Positions 11,997-27,100 of a DNA stretch of 64,000 nucleotides are shown one piece after another. Positions within the stretch are counted from its first letter, which is position 1, and every line of letters starts with the position of its first letter. The notes beneath the pieces are model-generated. The model made no database searches and had not been told where the DNA came from. It was given only the letters and a program-made list of their open reading frames with translations. The translations under genes were made by a program, and so were the position numbers. This DNA is from Labia minor. Taxonomy: Eukaryota > Arthropoda > Insecta > Dermaptera > Spongiphoridae. The stretch is taken from positions 8,791,580 through 8,855,579 of the forward strand of contig OY720344.1 of the NCBI GenBank assembly GCA_963082975.1, read 5' to 3'.

Positions 11997-14900
11997 AAAA
12001 GGAATTAATTTATTATTTATTTTTATAAATTTTATTTTTTAATTTTCCCGTAAAAATTATGAAAGGTCATCGTAGGATGACCCTAGGTTTTCAGCTTAAA
12101 AAAATAATTATTCATCAGCAATATCAATAATATATTTTTTTAATATTTTTATGATGTAAAATGAACGAATATATTATTTATTTTTAAAAATTTCATTTTT
12201 TAATTTTCCCGTAAAAATTATGATAGGTCATCGTAGGATGACCCTAGATTTTCGGCATAAAAAAATAATTATTCATCAGAAATATCAATAATATATTTTT
12301 TTAATATTTTTATGATGTAAAATGAACGAATTTATTATTTATTTTTATAAATTTTATTTTTTAATTTTCCCGTAAAAATTATGAAAGGTCATCGTAGGAT
12401 GACCCTAGGTTTTCAGCATAAAAAAATAATTATTCATCAGCAATATCAATAATATATTTTTTTAATATTTTTATGATGTAATATGAACGAATTTATTATT
12501 TTTTTTAAAACATTTCATTTTTTAATTTTCCCGTAAAAATTATGAAAGGTCATCGTAGGATGACCCTAGGTTTAGGAAATGTCAATAATATATTTTTTTA
12601 ATATTTTTATGATGTAAAATGAACGAATTTATTATTTATTTTTAAAAAATTTCATTTTTTAATTTTCCCGTAAAAATTATGAAAGGTCATCGTAGGATGA
12701 CCCTAGGATTTCGGCATAAAAAAATAATTATTCATCAGAAATATCAATAATATATTTTTTTAATATTTTTATGATGTAAAATGAACGAATATATTATTTA
12801 TTTTTAAAAATTTCATTTTTTAATTTTCCCGTAAAAATTATGAAAGGTCATCGTAGGATGACCCTAGATTTTCGGCATAAAAAAATAATTATTCATCAGA
12901 AATATTAATAATATATTTATTTAATATTTTTATGATGTAAAATGAACGAATTTATTATTTATTATTAAAAATTTCATTTAAAAATAATGAAAGGTCATCG
13001 TAGGATGACCCTAGGTTTTCGGAATAAAAAAATAATTATTAATCAGAAATATCAATAATATATTTTTTTAATATTTTTATGATGTAAAATGAACGAATTT
13101 ATTATTTTTTTTAAAACATTTCATTTTTTGATTTTCCCGTAAAAATTATGAAAGGTCATCGTAGGATGACCCTAGGTTTTCAGCATAAAAAAATTATTAA
13201 TTATCGGAAATATCAATAATATATTTTTTTAATATTTTTATGATGTAAAATGAATGAATTTATTATTTATTTTAAAACATTTCATTTTCTAATTTGCCCC
13301 TAAAAATTATGAAAGGTCATCGTAGGATGACCCTAGGTTTAGGAAATGTCAATAATATATTTTTTTAATATTTTTATGATGTAAAATGAACGAATTTATT
13401 ATTTATTTTTAAAAATTTCATTTTTTAATTTTCCCGTAAAAATTATGAAAGGTCATCGTAGGATGACCCTAGGTTTTCGGCAAAAAAAAAAATTATTCAT
13501 CAGAAATATCAATAATATATTTTTTTAATATTTTTATGATGTAAAATGAACGAATTTATTATTTTTTTTAAAACATTTCATTTTTTAATTTGCCCCTAAA
13601 AATTATGAAAGGTCATCGTAGGATTACCCTAGGTTTTCGGCATAAAATATAATTATTCATCAGAAATATAAATAATATTTTTTTTTAATATTTTTATGAT
13701 GTAAAATGAACGAATTTATTATTTATTTTTAAAAAATTTCATTTTTTAATTTTCAAGTAATAATTATGAAAGGTCATCGTAGGATGACCCTAGGTTTTCG
13801 GCATAAGAAAATAATTATTCATCAGAAATATCAATAATATATTTTTTTAATATTTTTATGATGTAAAAAGAACGAATTTATTATTTATTTTTAAAAATGT
13901 CATTTTTTAATTTTCCCCTAAAAATTATGAAAGGTCATCGTAGGATGACCCTAGGTTTTCGGCATAAAAAAATAATTATTAATCAGAAATATCAATAATA
14001 TATTTTTTTAATATTTTTATGATGTAAAATGAACGAATTTATTATTTATTTTTAAAAATTTCATTTAAAAATAATGAAAGGTCATCGTAGGATGACCCCA
14101 GGTTTTCGGCATAAAAAAATAATTATTCATCAGAAATATCAATAATATATTTTTTTAATATTTTTATGATGTAAAATGAACCAATTTATTATTTATTTTT
14201 ATAAATTTTATTTTTTAATTTTCCCGTAAAAATTATGAAAGGTCATCGTAGGATGACCCTAGGTTTTCGGCATAATAAAATAATTATTCATCAGAAATAT
14301 CAATAATATATTTTTTTAATATTTTTATGATGTAAAATGAACGAATTTATTATTTTTTTTAAAACATTTCATTTTTTGATTTTCCCGTAAAAATTATGAA
14401 AGGTCATCGTAGGATGACCCTAGGTTTTCAGCATAAAAAAATAATTATTCATCAGAAATATCAATAATATATTTTTTTAATATTTTTATGATGTAAAATG
14501 AACGAATTTATTATTTATTTTAAAACATTTCATTTTCTAATTTCCCCCTAAAAATTATGAAAGGTCATCGTAGGATGACCCTAGGTTTAAGAAATATCAA
14601 TAATATATTTTTTTAATATTTTTATGATGTAAAATGAACGAATTTATTATTTATTTTTAAAAATTTCATTTTTTAATTTTCAAGTAAAAATTATGAAAGG
14701 TCATCGTAGGATGACCCTAGGTTTTCGGCATAAAAAAATAATTATTCATCAGAAATATCAATAATATTTTTTTTTAATATTTTTATGATGTAAAATGAAC
14801 GAATTTATTATTGATTTTTAAAAAATTTCATTTTTTAATTTTCCCGTAAAAATTATGAAAGGTCATCGTAGGATGACCCTAGGTTTTCGGCATAAAAAAA

Positions 14901-17900
14901 TAATTATTAATCAGAAATATCAATAATATATTTTTTTAATATTTTTATCATGTAAAATGAACGAATTTATTATTTTTTTTAAAACATTTCATTTTTTGAT
15001 TTTCCCGTAAAAATTATGAAAGGTCATCGTAGGATGACCCTAGGTTTTCAGCATAAAAAAATAATTATTCATCAGAAATATTAATAATATATTTATTTAA
15101 TATTTTTATGATGTAAAATGAATGAATTTATTATTTATTTTTAAAAATTTCATTTAAAAATAATGAAATGTCATCGTAGGATGACCCTAGGTTTTCGGCA
15201 TAAAAAAATAATTATTAATCAGAAATATCAATAATATATTTTTTTAATATTTTTATGATGTAAAATGAACGAATTTATTATTTTTTTTAAAACATTTCAT
15301 TTTTTGATTTTCCCGTAAAAATTATGAAAGGTCATCGTAGGATGACCCTAGGTTTTCAGCATAAAAAAATTATTATTCATCGGAAATATCAATAATATAT
15401 TTTTTTAATATTTTTATGATGTAAAATGAATGAATTTATTATTTATTTTAAAACATTTCATTTTCTAATTTGCCCATAAAAATTATGAAAGGTCATCGTA
15501 GGATGACCCTAGGTTTAGGAAATGTCAATAATATATTTTTTTAATATTTTTATGATGTAAAATGAACGAATTTATTATTTATTTTTAAAAATTTCATTTT
15601 TTAATTTTCCCGTAAAAATTATGAAAGGTCATCGTAGGATGACCCTAGATGTTCGGCATAAAAAAATAATTATTCATCGGAAATATCAATAATATATTTT
15701 TTTAATATTTTTATGATGTAAAATGAACGAATATATTATTTATTTTTAAAAATTTTATTTTTTAATTTTCCCGTAAAAATTATGAAAGGTCATCGTAGGA
15801 TGACCCTAGGTTTTCGGCATAATAAAATAATTATTCATCAGAAATATCAATAATATATTTTTTTAATATTTTTATGATGTAAAATGAACGAATTTATTAT
15901 TTTTTTTAAAACATTTATTTTTTGATTTTCCCGTAAAAATTATGAAAGGTCATCGTAGGATGACCCTAGGTTTTCAGCATAAAAAAATAATTATTCATCG
16001 GAAATATCAATAATATATTTTTTTAATATTTTTATGATGAAAAATGAACGAATTTATTATTTATTTTAAAACATTTCATTTTCTAATTTGCCCCTAAAAA
16101 TTATGAAAGGTCATCGTAGGATGACCCTAGGTTTAGGAAATGTCAATAATATATTTTTTTAATATTTTTATGATGTAAAATGAACGAATTTATTATTTAA
16201 TTTAAAAATTTCATTTTTTAATTTTCCCGTAAAAATTATGAAATGACATCGTAGGATGACCCTAGGTTTTCGGCATAAAAAAATAATTATTCATCAGAAA
16301 TATCAATAATATATTTTTTTAATATTTTTATGATGTAAAATGAACGAATATATTATTTATTTTTAAAAATTTGATTTTTTAATTTTCCCGTAAAAATTAT
16401 GAAAGGTCATCGTAGGATGACCCTAGATTTTCGGCATAAAAAAATAATTATTCATCAGAAATATCAATAATATATTTTTTTAATATTTTTATGATGTAAA
16501 AGGAATTAATTTATTATTTATTTTTATAAATTTTATTTTTTAATTTTCCCGTAAAAATTATGAAAGGTCATCATAGGATGACCCTAGGTTTTCAGCTTAA
16601 AAAAATAATTATTCATCAGCAATATCAATAATATATTTTTTTAATATTTTTATGATGTAAAATGAACGAATATATTATTTATTTTTAAAAATTTCATTTT
16701 TTAATTTTCCCGTAAAAATTATGATAGGTCATCGTAGGATGACCCTAGATTTTCGGCATAAAAAAATAATTATTCATCAGAAATATCAATAATATATTTT
16801 TTTAATATTTTTATGATGTAAAATGAACGAATTTATTATTTATTTTTATAAATTTTATTTTTTAATTTTCCCGTAAAAATTATGAAAGGTCATCGTAGGA
16901 TGACCCTAGGTTTTCAGCATAAAAAAATAATTATTCATCAGCAATATCAATAATATATTTTTTTAATATTTTTATGATGTAATATGAACGAATTTATTAT
17001 TTTTTTTAAAACATTTCATTTTTTAATTTTCCCGTAAAAATTATGAAAGGTCATCGTAGGATGACCCTAGGATTTCGGCATAAAAAAATAATTATTCATC
17101 AGAAATATCAATAATATATTTTTTTAATATTTTTATGATGTAAAATGAACGAATATATTATTTATTTTTAAAAATTTCATTTTTTAATTTTCCCGTAAAA
17201 ATTATGAAAGGTATCGTAGGATGACCCTAGATTTTCGGCATAAAAAAATAATTATTCATCAGAAATATTAATAATATATTTATTTAATATTTTTATGATG
17301 TAAAATGAACGAATTTATTATTTATTTTTAAAAATTTCATTTAAAAATAATGAAAGGTCATCGTAGGATGACCCTAGGTTTTCGGCATAAAAAAATAATT
17401 ATTAATCAGAAATATCAATAATATATTTTTTTAATATTTTTATGATGTAAAATGAACGAATTTATTATTTTTTTTAAAACATTTCATTTTTTGATTTTCC
17501 CGTAAAAATTATGAAAGGTCATCGTAGGATGACCCTAGGTTTTCGGCAAAAAAAAAAATTATTCATCAGAAATATCAATAATATATTTTTTTAATATTTT
17601 TATGATGTAAAATGAACGAATTTATTATTTATTTTAAAACATTTCATTTTTTAATTTGCCCCTAAAAATTATGAAAGGTCATCGTAGGATTACCCTAGGT
17701 TTAATAAATATCAATAATATATTTTTTTAATATTTTTATGATGTAAAATGAACGAATTTATTATTTATTTTTAAAAATTTCATTTTTTAATTTTCAATTA
17801 ATAATTATGAAAGGTCATCGTAGGATGACCCTAGGTTTTCGGCATAAAATATAATTATTCATCAGAAATATAAATAATATTTTTTTTTAATATTTTTATG

Positions 17901-20900
17901 ATGTAAAATGAACGAATTTATTATTTATTTTAAAACATTTCATTTTCTAATTTGCCCCTAAAAATTATGAAAGGTCATCGTAGGATGACCCTAGGTTTAG
18001 GAAATGTCAATAATATATTTTTTTAATTTTTTTATGATGTAAAATGAACGAATTTATTATTTATTTTTAAAAATTTCATTTTTTAATTTTCCCGTAAAAA
18101 TTATGAAAGGTCATCGTAGGATGACCCTAGGTTTTCGGCAAAAAAAAAAATTATTCATCAGAAATATCAATAATATATTTTTTTAATATTTTTATGATGT
18201 AAAATGAACGAATTTATTATTTTTTTTAAAACATTTCATTTTTTAATTTGCCCCTAAAAATTATGAAAGGTCATCGTAGGATTACCCTAGGTTTAAGAAA
18301 TATCAATAATATATTTTTTTAATATTTTTATGATGTAAAATGAACGAATTTATTATTTATTTTTAAAAATTTCATTTTTTAATTTTCAATTAATAATTAT
18401 GAAAGGTCATCGTAGGATGACCCTAGGTTTTCGGCATAAAATATAATTATTCATCAGAAATATAAATAATATTTTTTTTTAATATTTTTATGATGTAAAA
18501 TGAACGAATTTATTATTTATTTTTAAAAAATTTCATTTTTTAATTTTCAAGTAATAATTATGAAAGGTCATCGTAGGATGACCCTAGGTTTTCGGCATAA
18601 GAAAATAATTATTCATCAGAAATATCAATAATATATTTTTTTAATATTTTTATGATGTAAAAAGAACGAATTTATTATTTATTTTTAAAAATGTCATTTT
18701 TTAATTTTCCCCTAAAAATTATGAAAGGTCATCGTAGGATGACCCTAGGTTTTCGGCATAAAAAAATAATTATTAATCAGAAATATCAATAATATATTTT
18801 TTTAATATTTTTATGATGTAAAATGAACGAATTTATTATTTATTTTTAAAAATTTCATTTAAAAATAATGAAAGGTCATCGTAGGATGACCCCAGGTTTT
18901 CGGCATAAAAAAATAATTATTCATCAGAAATATCAATAATATATTTTTTTAATATTTTTATGATGTAAAATGAACCAATTTATTATTTATTTTTATAAAT
19001 TTTATTTTTTAATTTTCCCGTAAAAATTATGAAAGGTCATCGTAGGATGACCCTAGGTTTTCGGCATAATAAAATAATTATTCATCAGAAATATCAATAA
19101 TATATTTTTTTAATATTTTTATGATGTAAAATGAACGAATTTATTATTTTTTTTAAAACATTTCATTTTTTGATTTTCCCGTAAAAATTATGAAAGGTCA
19201 TCGTAGGATGACCCTAGGTTTTCAGCATAAAAAAATAATTATTCATCAGAAATATCAATAATATATTTTTTTAATATTTTTATGATGTAAAATGAACGAA
19301 TTTATTATTTATTTTAAAACATTTCATTTTCTAATTTCCCCCTAAAAATTATGAAAGGTCATCGTAGGATGACCCTAGGTTTAAGAAATATCAATAATAT
19401 ATTTTTTTAATATTTTTATGATGTAAAATGAACGAATTTATTATTTATTTTTAAAAATTTCATTTTTTAATTTTCAAGTAAAAATTATGAAAGGTCATCG
19501 TAGGATGACCCTAGGTTTTCGGCATAAAAAAATAATTATTCATCAGAAATATCAATAATATTTTTTTTTAATATTTTTATGATGTAAAATGAACGAATTT
19601 ATTATTGATTTTTAAAAAATTTCATTTTTTAATTTTCCCGTAAAAATTATGAAAGGTCATCGTAGGATGACCCTAGGTTTTCGGCATAAAAAAATAATTA
19701 TTAATCAGAAATATCAATAATATATTTTTTTAATATTTTTATCATGTAAAATGAACGAATTTATTATTTTTTTTAAAACATTTCATTTTTTGATTTTCCC
19801 GTAAAAATTATGAAAGGTCATCGTAGGATGACCCTAGGTTTTCAGCATAAAAAAATAATTATTCATCAGAAATATTAATAATATATTTATTTAATATTTT
19901 TATGATGTAAAATGAACGAATTTATTATTTATTTTTAAAAATTTCATTTAAAAATAATGAAATGTCATCGTAGGATGACCCTAGGTTTTCGGCATAAAAA
20001 AATAATTATTAATCAGAAATATCAATAATATATTTTTTTAATATTTTTATGATGTAAAATGAACGAATTTATTATTTTTTTTAAAACATTTCATTTTTTG
20101 ATTTTCCCGTAAAAATTATGAAAGGTCATCGTAGGATGACCCTAGGTTTAGGAAATGTCAATAATATATTTTTTTAATATTTTTATGATGTAAAATGAAC
20201 GAATTTATTATTTATTTTTAAAAATTTCATTTTTTAATTTTCCCGTAAAAATTATGAAAGGTCATCGTAGGATGACCCTAGATGTTCGGCATAAAAAAAT
20301 AATTATTCATCGGAAATATCAATAATATATTTTTTTAATATTTTTATGATGTAAAATGAACGAATATATTATTTATTTTTAAAAATTTTATTTTTTAATT
20401 TTCCCGTAAAAATTATGAAAGGTCATCGTAGGATGACCCTAGGTTTTCGGCATAATAAAATAATTATTCATCAGAAATATCAATAATATATTTTTTTAAT
20501 ATTTTTATGATGTAAAATGAACGAATTTATTATTTTTTTTAAAACATTTATTTTTTGATTTTCCCGTAAAAATTATGAAAGGTCATCGTAGGATGACCCT
20601 AGGTTTTCAGCATAAAAAAATAATTATTCATCGGAAATATCAATAATATATTTTTTTAATATTTTTATGATGAAAAATGAACGAATTTATTATTTATTTT
20701 AAAACATTTCATTTTCTAATTTGCCCCTAAAAATTATGAAAGGTCATCGTAGGATGACCCTAGGTTTAGGAAATGTCAATAATATATTTTTTTAATATTT
20801 TTATGATGTAAAATGAACGAATTTATTATTTAATTTAAAAATTTCATTTTTTAATTTTCCCGTAAAAATTATGAAATGACATCGTAGGATGACCCTAGGT

Positions 20901-21131
20901 TTTCGGCATAAAAAAATAATTATTCATCAGAAATATCAATAATATATTTTTTTAATATTTTTATGATGTAAAATGAACGAATATATTATTTATTTTTAAA
21001 AATTTGATTTTTTAATTTTCCCGTAAAAATTATGAAAGGTCATCGTAGGATGACCCTAGATTTTCGGCATAAAAAAATAATTATTCATCAGAAATATCAA
21101 TAATATATTTTTTTAATATTTTTATGATGTA
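11997..21131. repeat. Satellite region with 4.5-4.8 kb repeat spacing
   Basis: The private marker AAAAGGAATTAATT occurs at 11997, 16498 and 21131, with steps of 4,501 and 4,633. Two other private markers repeat at a constant offset of 4,794: the GACCCCAGG variant (14096 and 18890) and ATCATGTAAA (14948 and 19742). The steps differ by about one to two monomers, so monomers were gained or lost between copies of a 28-30-monomer super-unit. Confidence 0.75.
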
Positions 21132-24100
21132 AAAGGAATTAATTTATTATTTATTTTTATAAATTTTATTTTTTAATTTTCCCGTAAAAATTATGAAAGG
21201 TCATCATAGGATGACCCTAGGTTTTCAGCTTAAAAAAATAATTATTCATCAGCAATATCAATAATATATTTTTTTAATATTTTTATGATGTAAAATGAAC
21301 GAATATATTATTTATTTTTAAAAATTTCATTTTTTAATTTTCCCGTAAAAATTATGATAGGTCATCGTAGGATGACCCTAGATTTTCGGCATAAAAAAAT
21401 AATTATTCATCAGAAATATCAATAATATATTTTTTTAATATTTTTATGATGTAAAATGAACGAATTTATTATTTATTTTTATAAATTTTATTTTTTAATT
21501 TTCCCGTAAAAATTATGAAAGGTCATCGTAGGATGACCCTAGGTTTTCAGCATAAAAAAATAATTATTCATCAGCAATATCAATAATATATTTTTTTAAT
21601 ATTTTTATGATGTAATATGAACGAATTTATTATTTTTTTTAAAACATTTCATTTTTTAATTTTCCCGTAAAAATTATGAAAGGTCATCGTAGGATGACCC
21701 TAGGATTTCGGCATAAAAAAATAATTATTCATCAGAAATATCAATAATATATTTTTTTAATATTTTTATGATGTAAAATGAACGAATATATTATTTATTT
21801 TTAAAAATTTCATTTTTTAATTTTCCCGTAAAAATTATGAAAGGTCATCGTAGGATGACCCTAGGTTTTCGGCATAAAAAAATAATTATTAATCAGAAAT
21901 ATCAATAATATATTTTTTTAATATTTTTATGATGTAAAATGAACGAATTTATTATTTTTTTTAAAACATTTCATTTTTTGATTTTCCCGTAAAAATTATG
22001 AAAGGTCATCGTAGGATGACCCTAGGTTTTCGGCAAAAAAAAAAATTATTCATCAGAAATATCAATAATATATTTTTTTAATATTTTTATGATGTAAAAT
22101 GAACGAATTTATTATTTATTTTAAAACATTTCATTTTTTAATTTGCCCCTAAAAATTATGAAAGGTCATCGTAGGATTACCCTAGGTTTAATAAATATCA
22201 ATAATATATTTTTTTAATATTTTTATGATGTAAAATGAACGAATTTATTATTTATTTTTAAAAATTTCATTTTTTAATTTTCAATTAATAATTATGAAAG
22301 GTCATCGTAGGATGACCCTAGGTTTTCGGCATAAAATATAATTATTCATCAGAAATATAAATAATATTTTTTTTTAATATTTTTATGATGTAAAATGAAC
22401 GAATTTATTATTTATTTTTAAAAATTTCATTTAAAAATAATGAAAGGTCATCGTAGGATGACCCTAGGTTTTCGGCATAAAAAAATAATTATTAATCAGA
22501 AATATCAATAATATATTTTTTTAATATTTTTATGATGTAAAATGAACGAATTTATTATTTTTTTTAAAACATTTCATTTTTTGATTTTCCCGTAAAAATT
22601 ATGAAAGGTCATCGTAGGATGACCCTAGGTTTTCGGCAAAAAAAAAAATTATTCATCAGAAATATCAATAATATATTTTTTTAATATTTTTATGATGTAA
22701 AATGAACGAATTTATTATTTATTTTAAAACATTTCATTTTTTAATTTGCCCCTAAAAATTATGAAAGGTCATCGTAGGATTACCCTAGGTTTAATAAATA
22801 TCAATAATATATTTTTTTAATATTTTTATGATGTAAAATGAACGAATTTATTATTTATTTTTAAAAATTTCATTTTTTAATTTTCAATTAATAATTATGA
22901 AAGGTCATCGTAGGATGACCCTAGGTTTTCGGCATAAAATATAATTATTCATCAGAAATATAAATAATATTTTTTTTTAATATTTTTATGATGTAAAATG
23001 AACGAATTTATTATTTATTTTTAAAAAATTTCATTTTTTAATTTTCAAGTAATAATTATGAAAGGTCATCGTAGGATGACCCTAGGTTTTCGGCATAAGA
23101 AAATAATTATTCATCAGAAATATCAATAATATATTTTTTTAATATTTTTATGATGTAAAAAGAACGAATTTATTATTTATTTTTAAAAATGTCATTTTTT
23201 AATTTTCCCGTAAAAATTATGAAAGGTCATCGTAGGATGACCCTAGGTTTTCAGCATAAAAAAATAATTATTCATCAGCAATATCAATAATATATTTTTT
23301 TAATATTTTTATGATGTAATATGAACGAATTTATTATTTTTTTTAAAACATTTCATTTTTTAATTTTCCCGTAAAAATTATGAAAGGTCATCGTAGGATG
23401 ACCCTAGGTTTAGGAAATGTCAATAATATATTTTTTTAATATTTTTATGATGTAAAATGAATGAATTTATTATTTATTTTTAAAAAATTTCATTTTTTAA
23501 TTTTCCCGTAAAAATTATGAAAGGTCATCGTAGGATGACCCTAGGTTTTCGGCATAAAAAAATAATTATTAATCAGAAATATCAATAATATATTTTTTTA
23601 ATATTTTTATGATGTAAAATGAACGAATTTATTATTTTTTTTAAAACATTTCATTTTTTGATTTTCCCGTAAAAATTATGAAAGGTCATCGTAGGATGAC
23701 CCTAGGTTTTCAGCATAAAAAAATTATTATTGATCGGAAATATCAATAATATATTTTTTTAATATTTTTATGATGTAAAATGAATGAATTTATTATTTAT
23801 TTTAAAACATTTCATTTTCTAATTTGCCCCTAAAAATTATGAAAGGTCATCGTAGGATGACCCTAGGTTTAGGAAATGTCAATAATATATTTTTTTAATA
23901 TTTTTATGATGTAAAATGAACGAATTTATTATTTATTTTTAAAAATTTCATTTTTTAATTTTCCCGTAAAAATTATGAAAGGTCATCGTAGGATGACCCT
24001 AGGTTTTCGGCAAAAAAAAAAATTATTCATCAGAAATATCAATAATATTTTTTTTTAATATTTTTATGATGTAAAATGAACGAATTTATTATTTATTTTT

Positions 24101-27100
24101 AAAAAATTTCATTTTTTAATTTTCCCGTAAAAATTATGAAAGGTCATCGTAGGATGACCCTAGGTTTTCGGCATAAAAAAATAATTATTAATCAGAAATA
24201 TCAATAATATATTTTTTTAATATTTTTATGATGTAAAATGAACGAATTTATTATTTTTTTTAAAACATTTCATTTTCTAATTTCCCCCTAAAAATTATGA
24301 AAGGTCATCGTAGGATGACCCTAGGTTTAAGAAATATCAATAATATATTTTTTTAATATTTTTATGATGTAAAATGAACGAATTTATTATTTATTTTTAA
24401 AAATTTCATTTTTTAATTTTCAAGTAAAAATTATGAAAGGTCATCGTAGGATGACCCTAGGTTTTCGGCATAAAAAAATAATTATTCATCAGAAATATCA
24501 ATAATATATTTTTTTAATATTTTTATGATGTAAAATGAACCAATTTATTATTTATTTTTATAAATTTTATTTTTTAATTTTCCCGTAAAAATTATGAAAG
24601 GTCATCGTAGGATGACCCTAGGTTTTCGGCATAATAAAATAATTATTCATCAGAAATATCAATAATATATTTTTTTAATATTTTTATGATGTAAAATGAA
24701 CGAATTTATTATTTTTTTTAAAACATTTCATTTTTTGATTTTCCCGTAAAAATTATGAAAGGTCATCGTAGGATGACCCTAGGTTTTCAGCATAAAAAAA
24801 TAATTATTCATCAGAAATATCAATAATATATTTTTTTAATATTTTTATGATGTAAAATGAACGAATTTATTATTTATTTTAAAACATTTCATTTTCTAAT
24901 TTCCCCCTAAAAATTATGAAAGGTCATCGTAGGATGACCCTAGGTTTAAGAAATATCAATAATATATTTTTTTAATATTTTTATGATGTAAAATGAACGA
25001 ATTTATTATTTATTTTTAAAAATTTCATTTTTTAATTTTCAAGTAAAAATTATGAAAGGTCATCGTAGGATGACCCTAGGTTTTCGGCATAAAAAAATAA
25101 TTATTCATCAGAAATATCAATAATATTTTTTTTTAATATTTTTATGATGTAAAATGAACGAATTTATTATTGATTTTTAAAAAATTTCATTTTTTAATTT
25201 TCCCGTAAAAATTATGAAAGGTCATCGTAGGATGACCCTAGGTTTTCGGCATAAAAAAATAATTATTAATCAGAAATATCAATAATATATTTTTTTAATA
25301 TTTTTATCATGTAAAATGAACGAATTTATTATTTTTTTTAAAACATTTCATTTTTTGATTTTCCCGTAAAAATTATGAAAGGTCATCGTAGGATGACCCT
25401 AGGTTTTCAGCATAAAAAAATAATTATTCATCAGAAATATTAATAATATATTTATTTAATATTTTTATGATGTAAAATGAACGAATTTATTATTTATTTT
25501 TAAAAATTTCATTTAAAAATAATGAAATGTCATCGTAGGATGACCCTAGGTTTTCGGCATAAAAAAATAATTATTAATCAGAAATATCAATAATATATTT
25601 TTTTAATATTTTTATGATGTAAAATGAACGAATTTATTATTTTTTTTAAAACATTTCATTTTTTGATTTTCCCGTAAAAATTATGAAAGGTCATCGTAGG
25701 ATGACCCTAGGTTTTCAGCATAAAAAAATTATTATTCATCGGAAATATCAATAATATATTTTTTTAATATTTTTATGATGTAAAATGAACGAATTTATTA
25801 TTTATTTTTAAAAATTTCATTTTTTAATTTTCAAGTAAAAATTATGAAAGGTCATCGTAGGATGACCCTAGGTTTAGGAAATGTCAATAATATATTTTTT
25901 TAATATTTTTATGATGTAAAATGAACGAATTTATTATTTATTTTTAAAAATTTCATTTTTTAATTTTCCCGTAAAAATTATGAAAGGTCATCGTAGGATG
26001 ACCCTAGATGTTCGGCATAAAAAAATAATTATTCATCGGAAATATCAATAATATATTTTTTTAATATTTTTATGATGTAAAATGAACGAATATATTATTT
26101 ATTTTTAAAAATTTTATTTTTTAATTTTCCCGTAAAAATTATGAAAGGTCATCGTAGGATGACCCTAGGTTTTCGGCATAATAAAATAATTATTCATCAG
26201 AAATATCAATAATATATTTTTTTAATATTTTTATGATGTAAAATGAACGAATTTATTATTTTTTTTAAAACATTTATTTTTTGATTTTCCCGTAAAAATT
26301 ATGAAAGGTCATCGTAGGATGACCCTAGGTTTTCAGCATAAAAAAATAATTATTCATCGGAAATATCAATAATATATTTTTTTAATATTTTTATGATGAA
26401 AAATGAACGAATTTATTATTTATTTTAAAACATTTCATTTTCTAATTTGCCCCTAAAAATTATGAAAGGTCATCGTAGGATGACCCTAGGTTTAGGAAAT
26501 GTCAATAATATATTTTTTTAATATTTTTATGATGTAAAATGAACGAATTTATTATTTAATTTAAAAATTTCATTTTTTAATTTTCCCGTAAAAATTATGA
26601 AATGACATCGTAGGATGACCCTAGGTTTTCGGCATAAAAAAATAATTATTCATCAGAAATATCAATAATATATTTTTTTAATATTTTTATGATGTAAAAT
26701 GAACGAATATATTATTTATTTTTAAAAATTTGATTTTTTAATTTTCCCGTAAAAATTATGAAAGGTCATCGTAGGATGACCCTAGATTTTCGGCATAAAA
26801 AAATAATTATTCATCAGAAATATCAATAATATATTTTTTTAATATTTTTATGATGTAAAAGGAATTAATTTATTATTTATTTTTATAAATTTTATTTTTT
26901 AATTTTCCCGTAAAAATTATGAAAGGTCATCATAGGATGACCCTAGGTTTTCAGCTTAAAAAAATAATTATTCATCAGCAATATCAATAATATATTTTTT
27001 TAATATTTTTATGATGTAAAATGAACGAATATATTATTTATTTTTAAAAATTTCATTTTTTAATTTTCCCGTAAAAATTATGATAGGTCATCGTAGGATG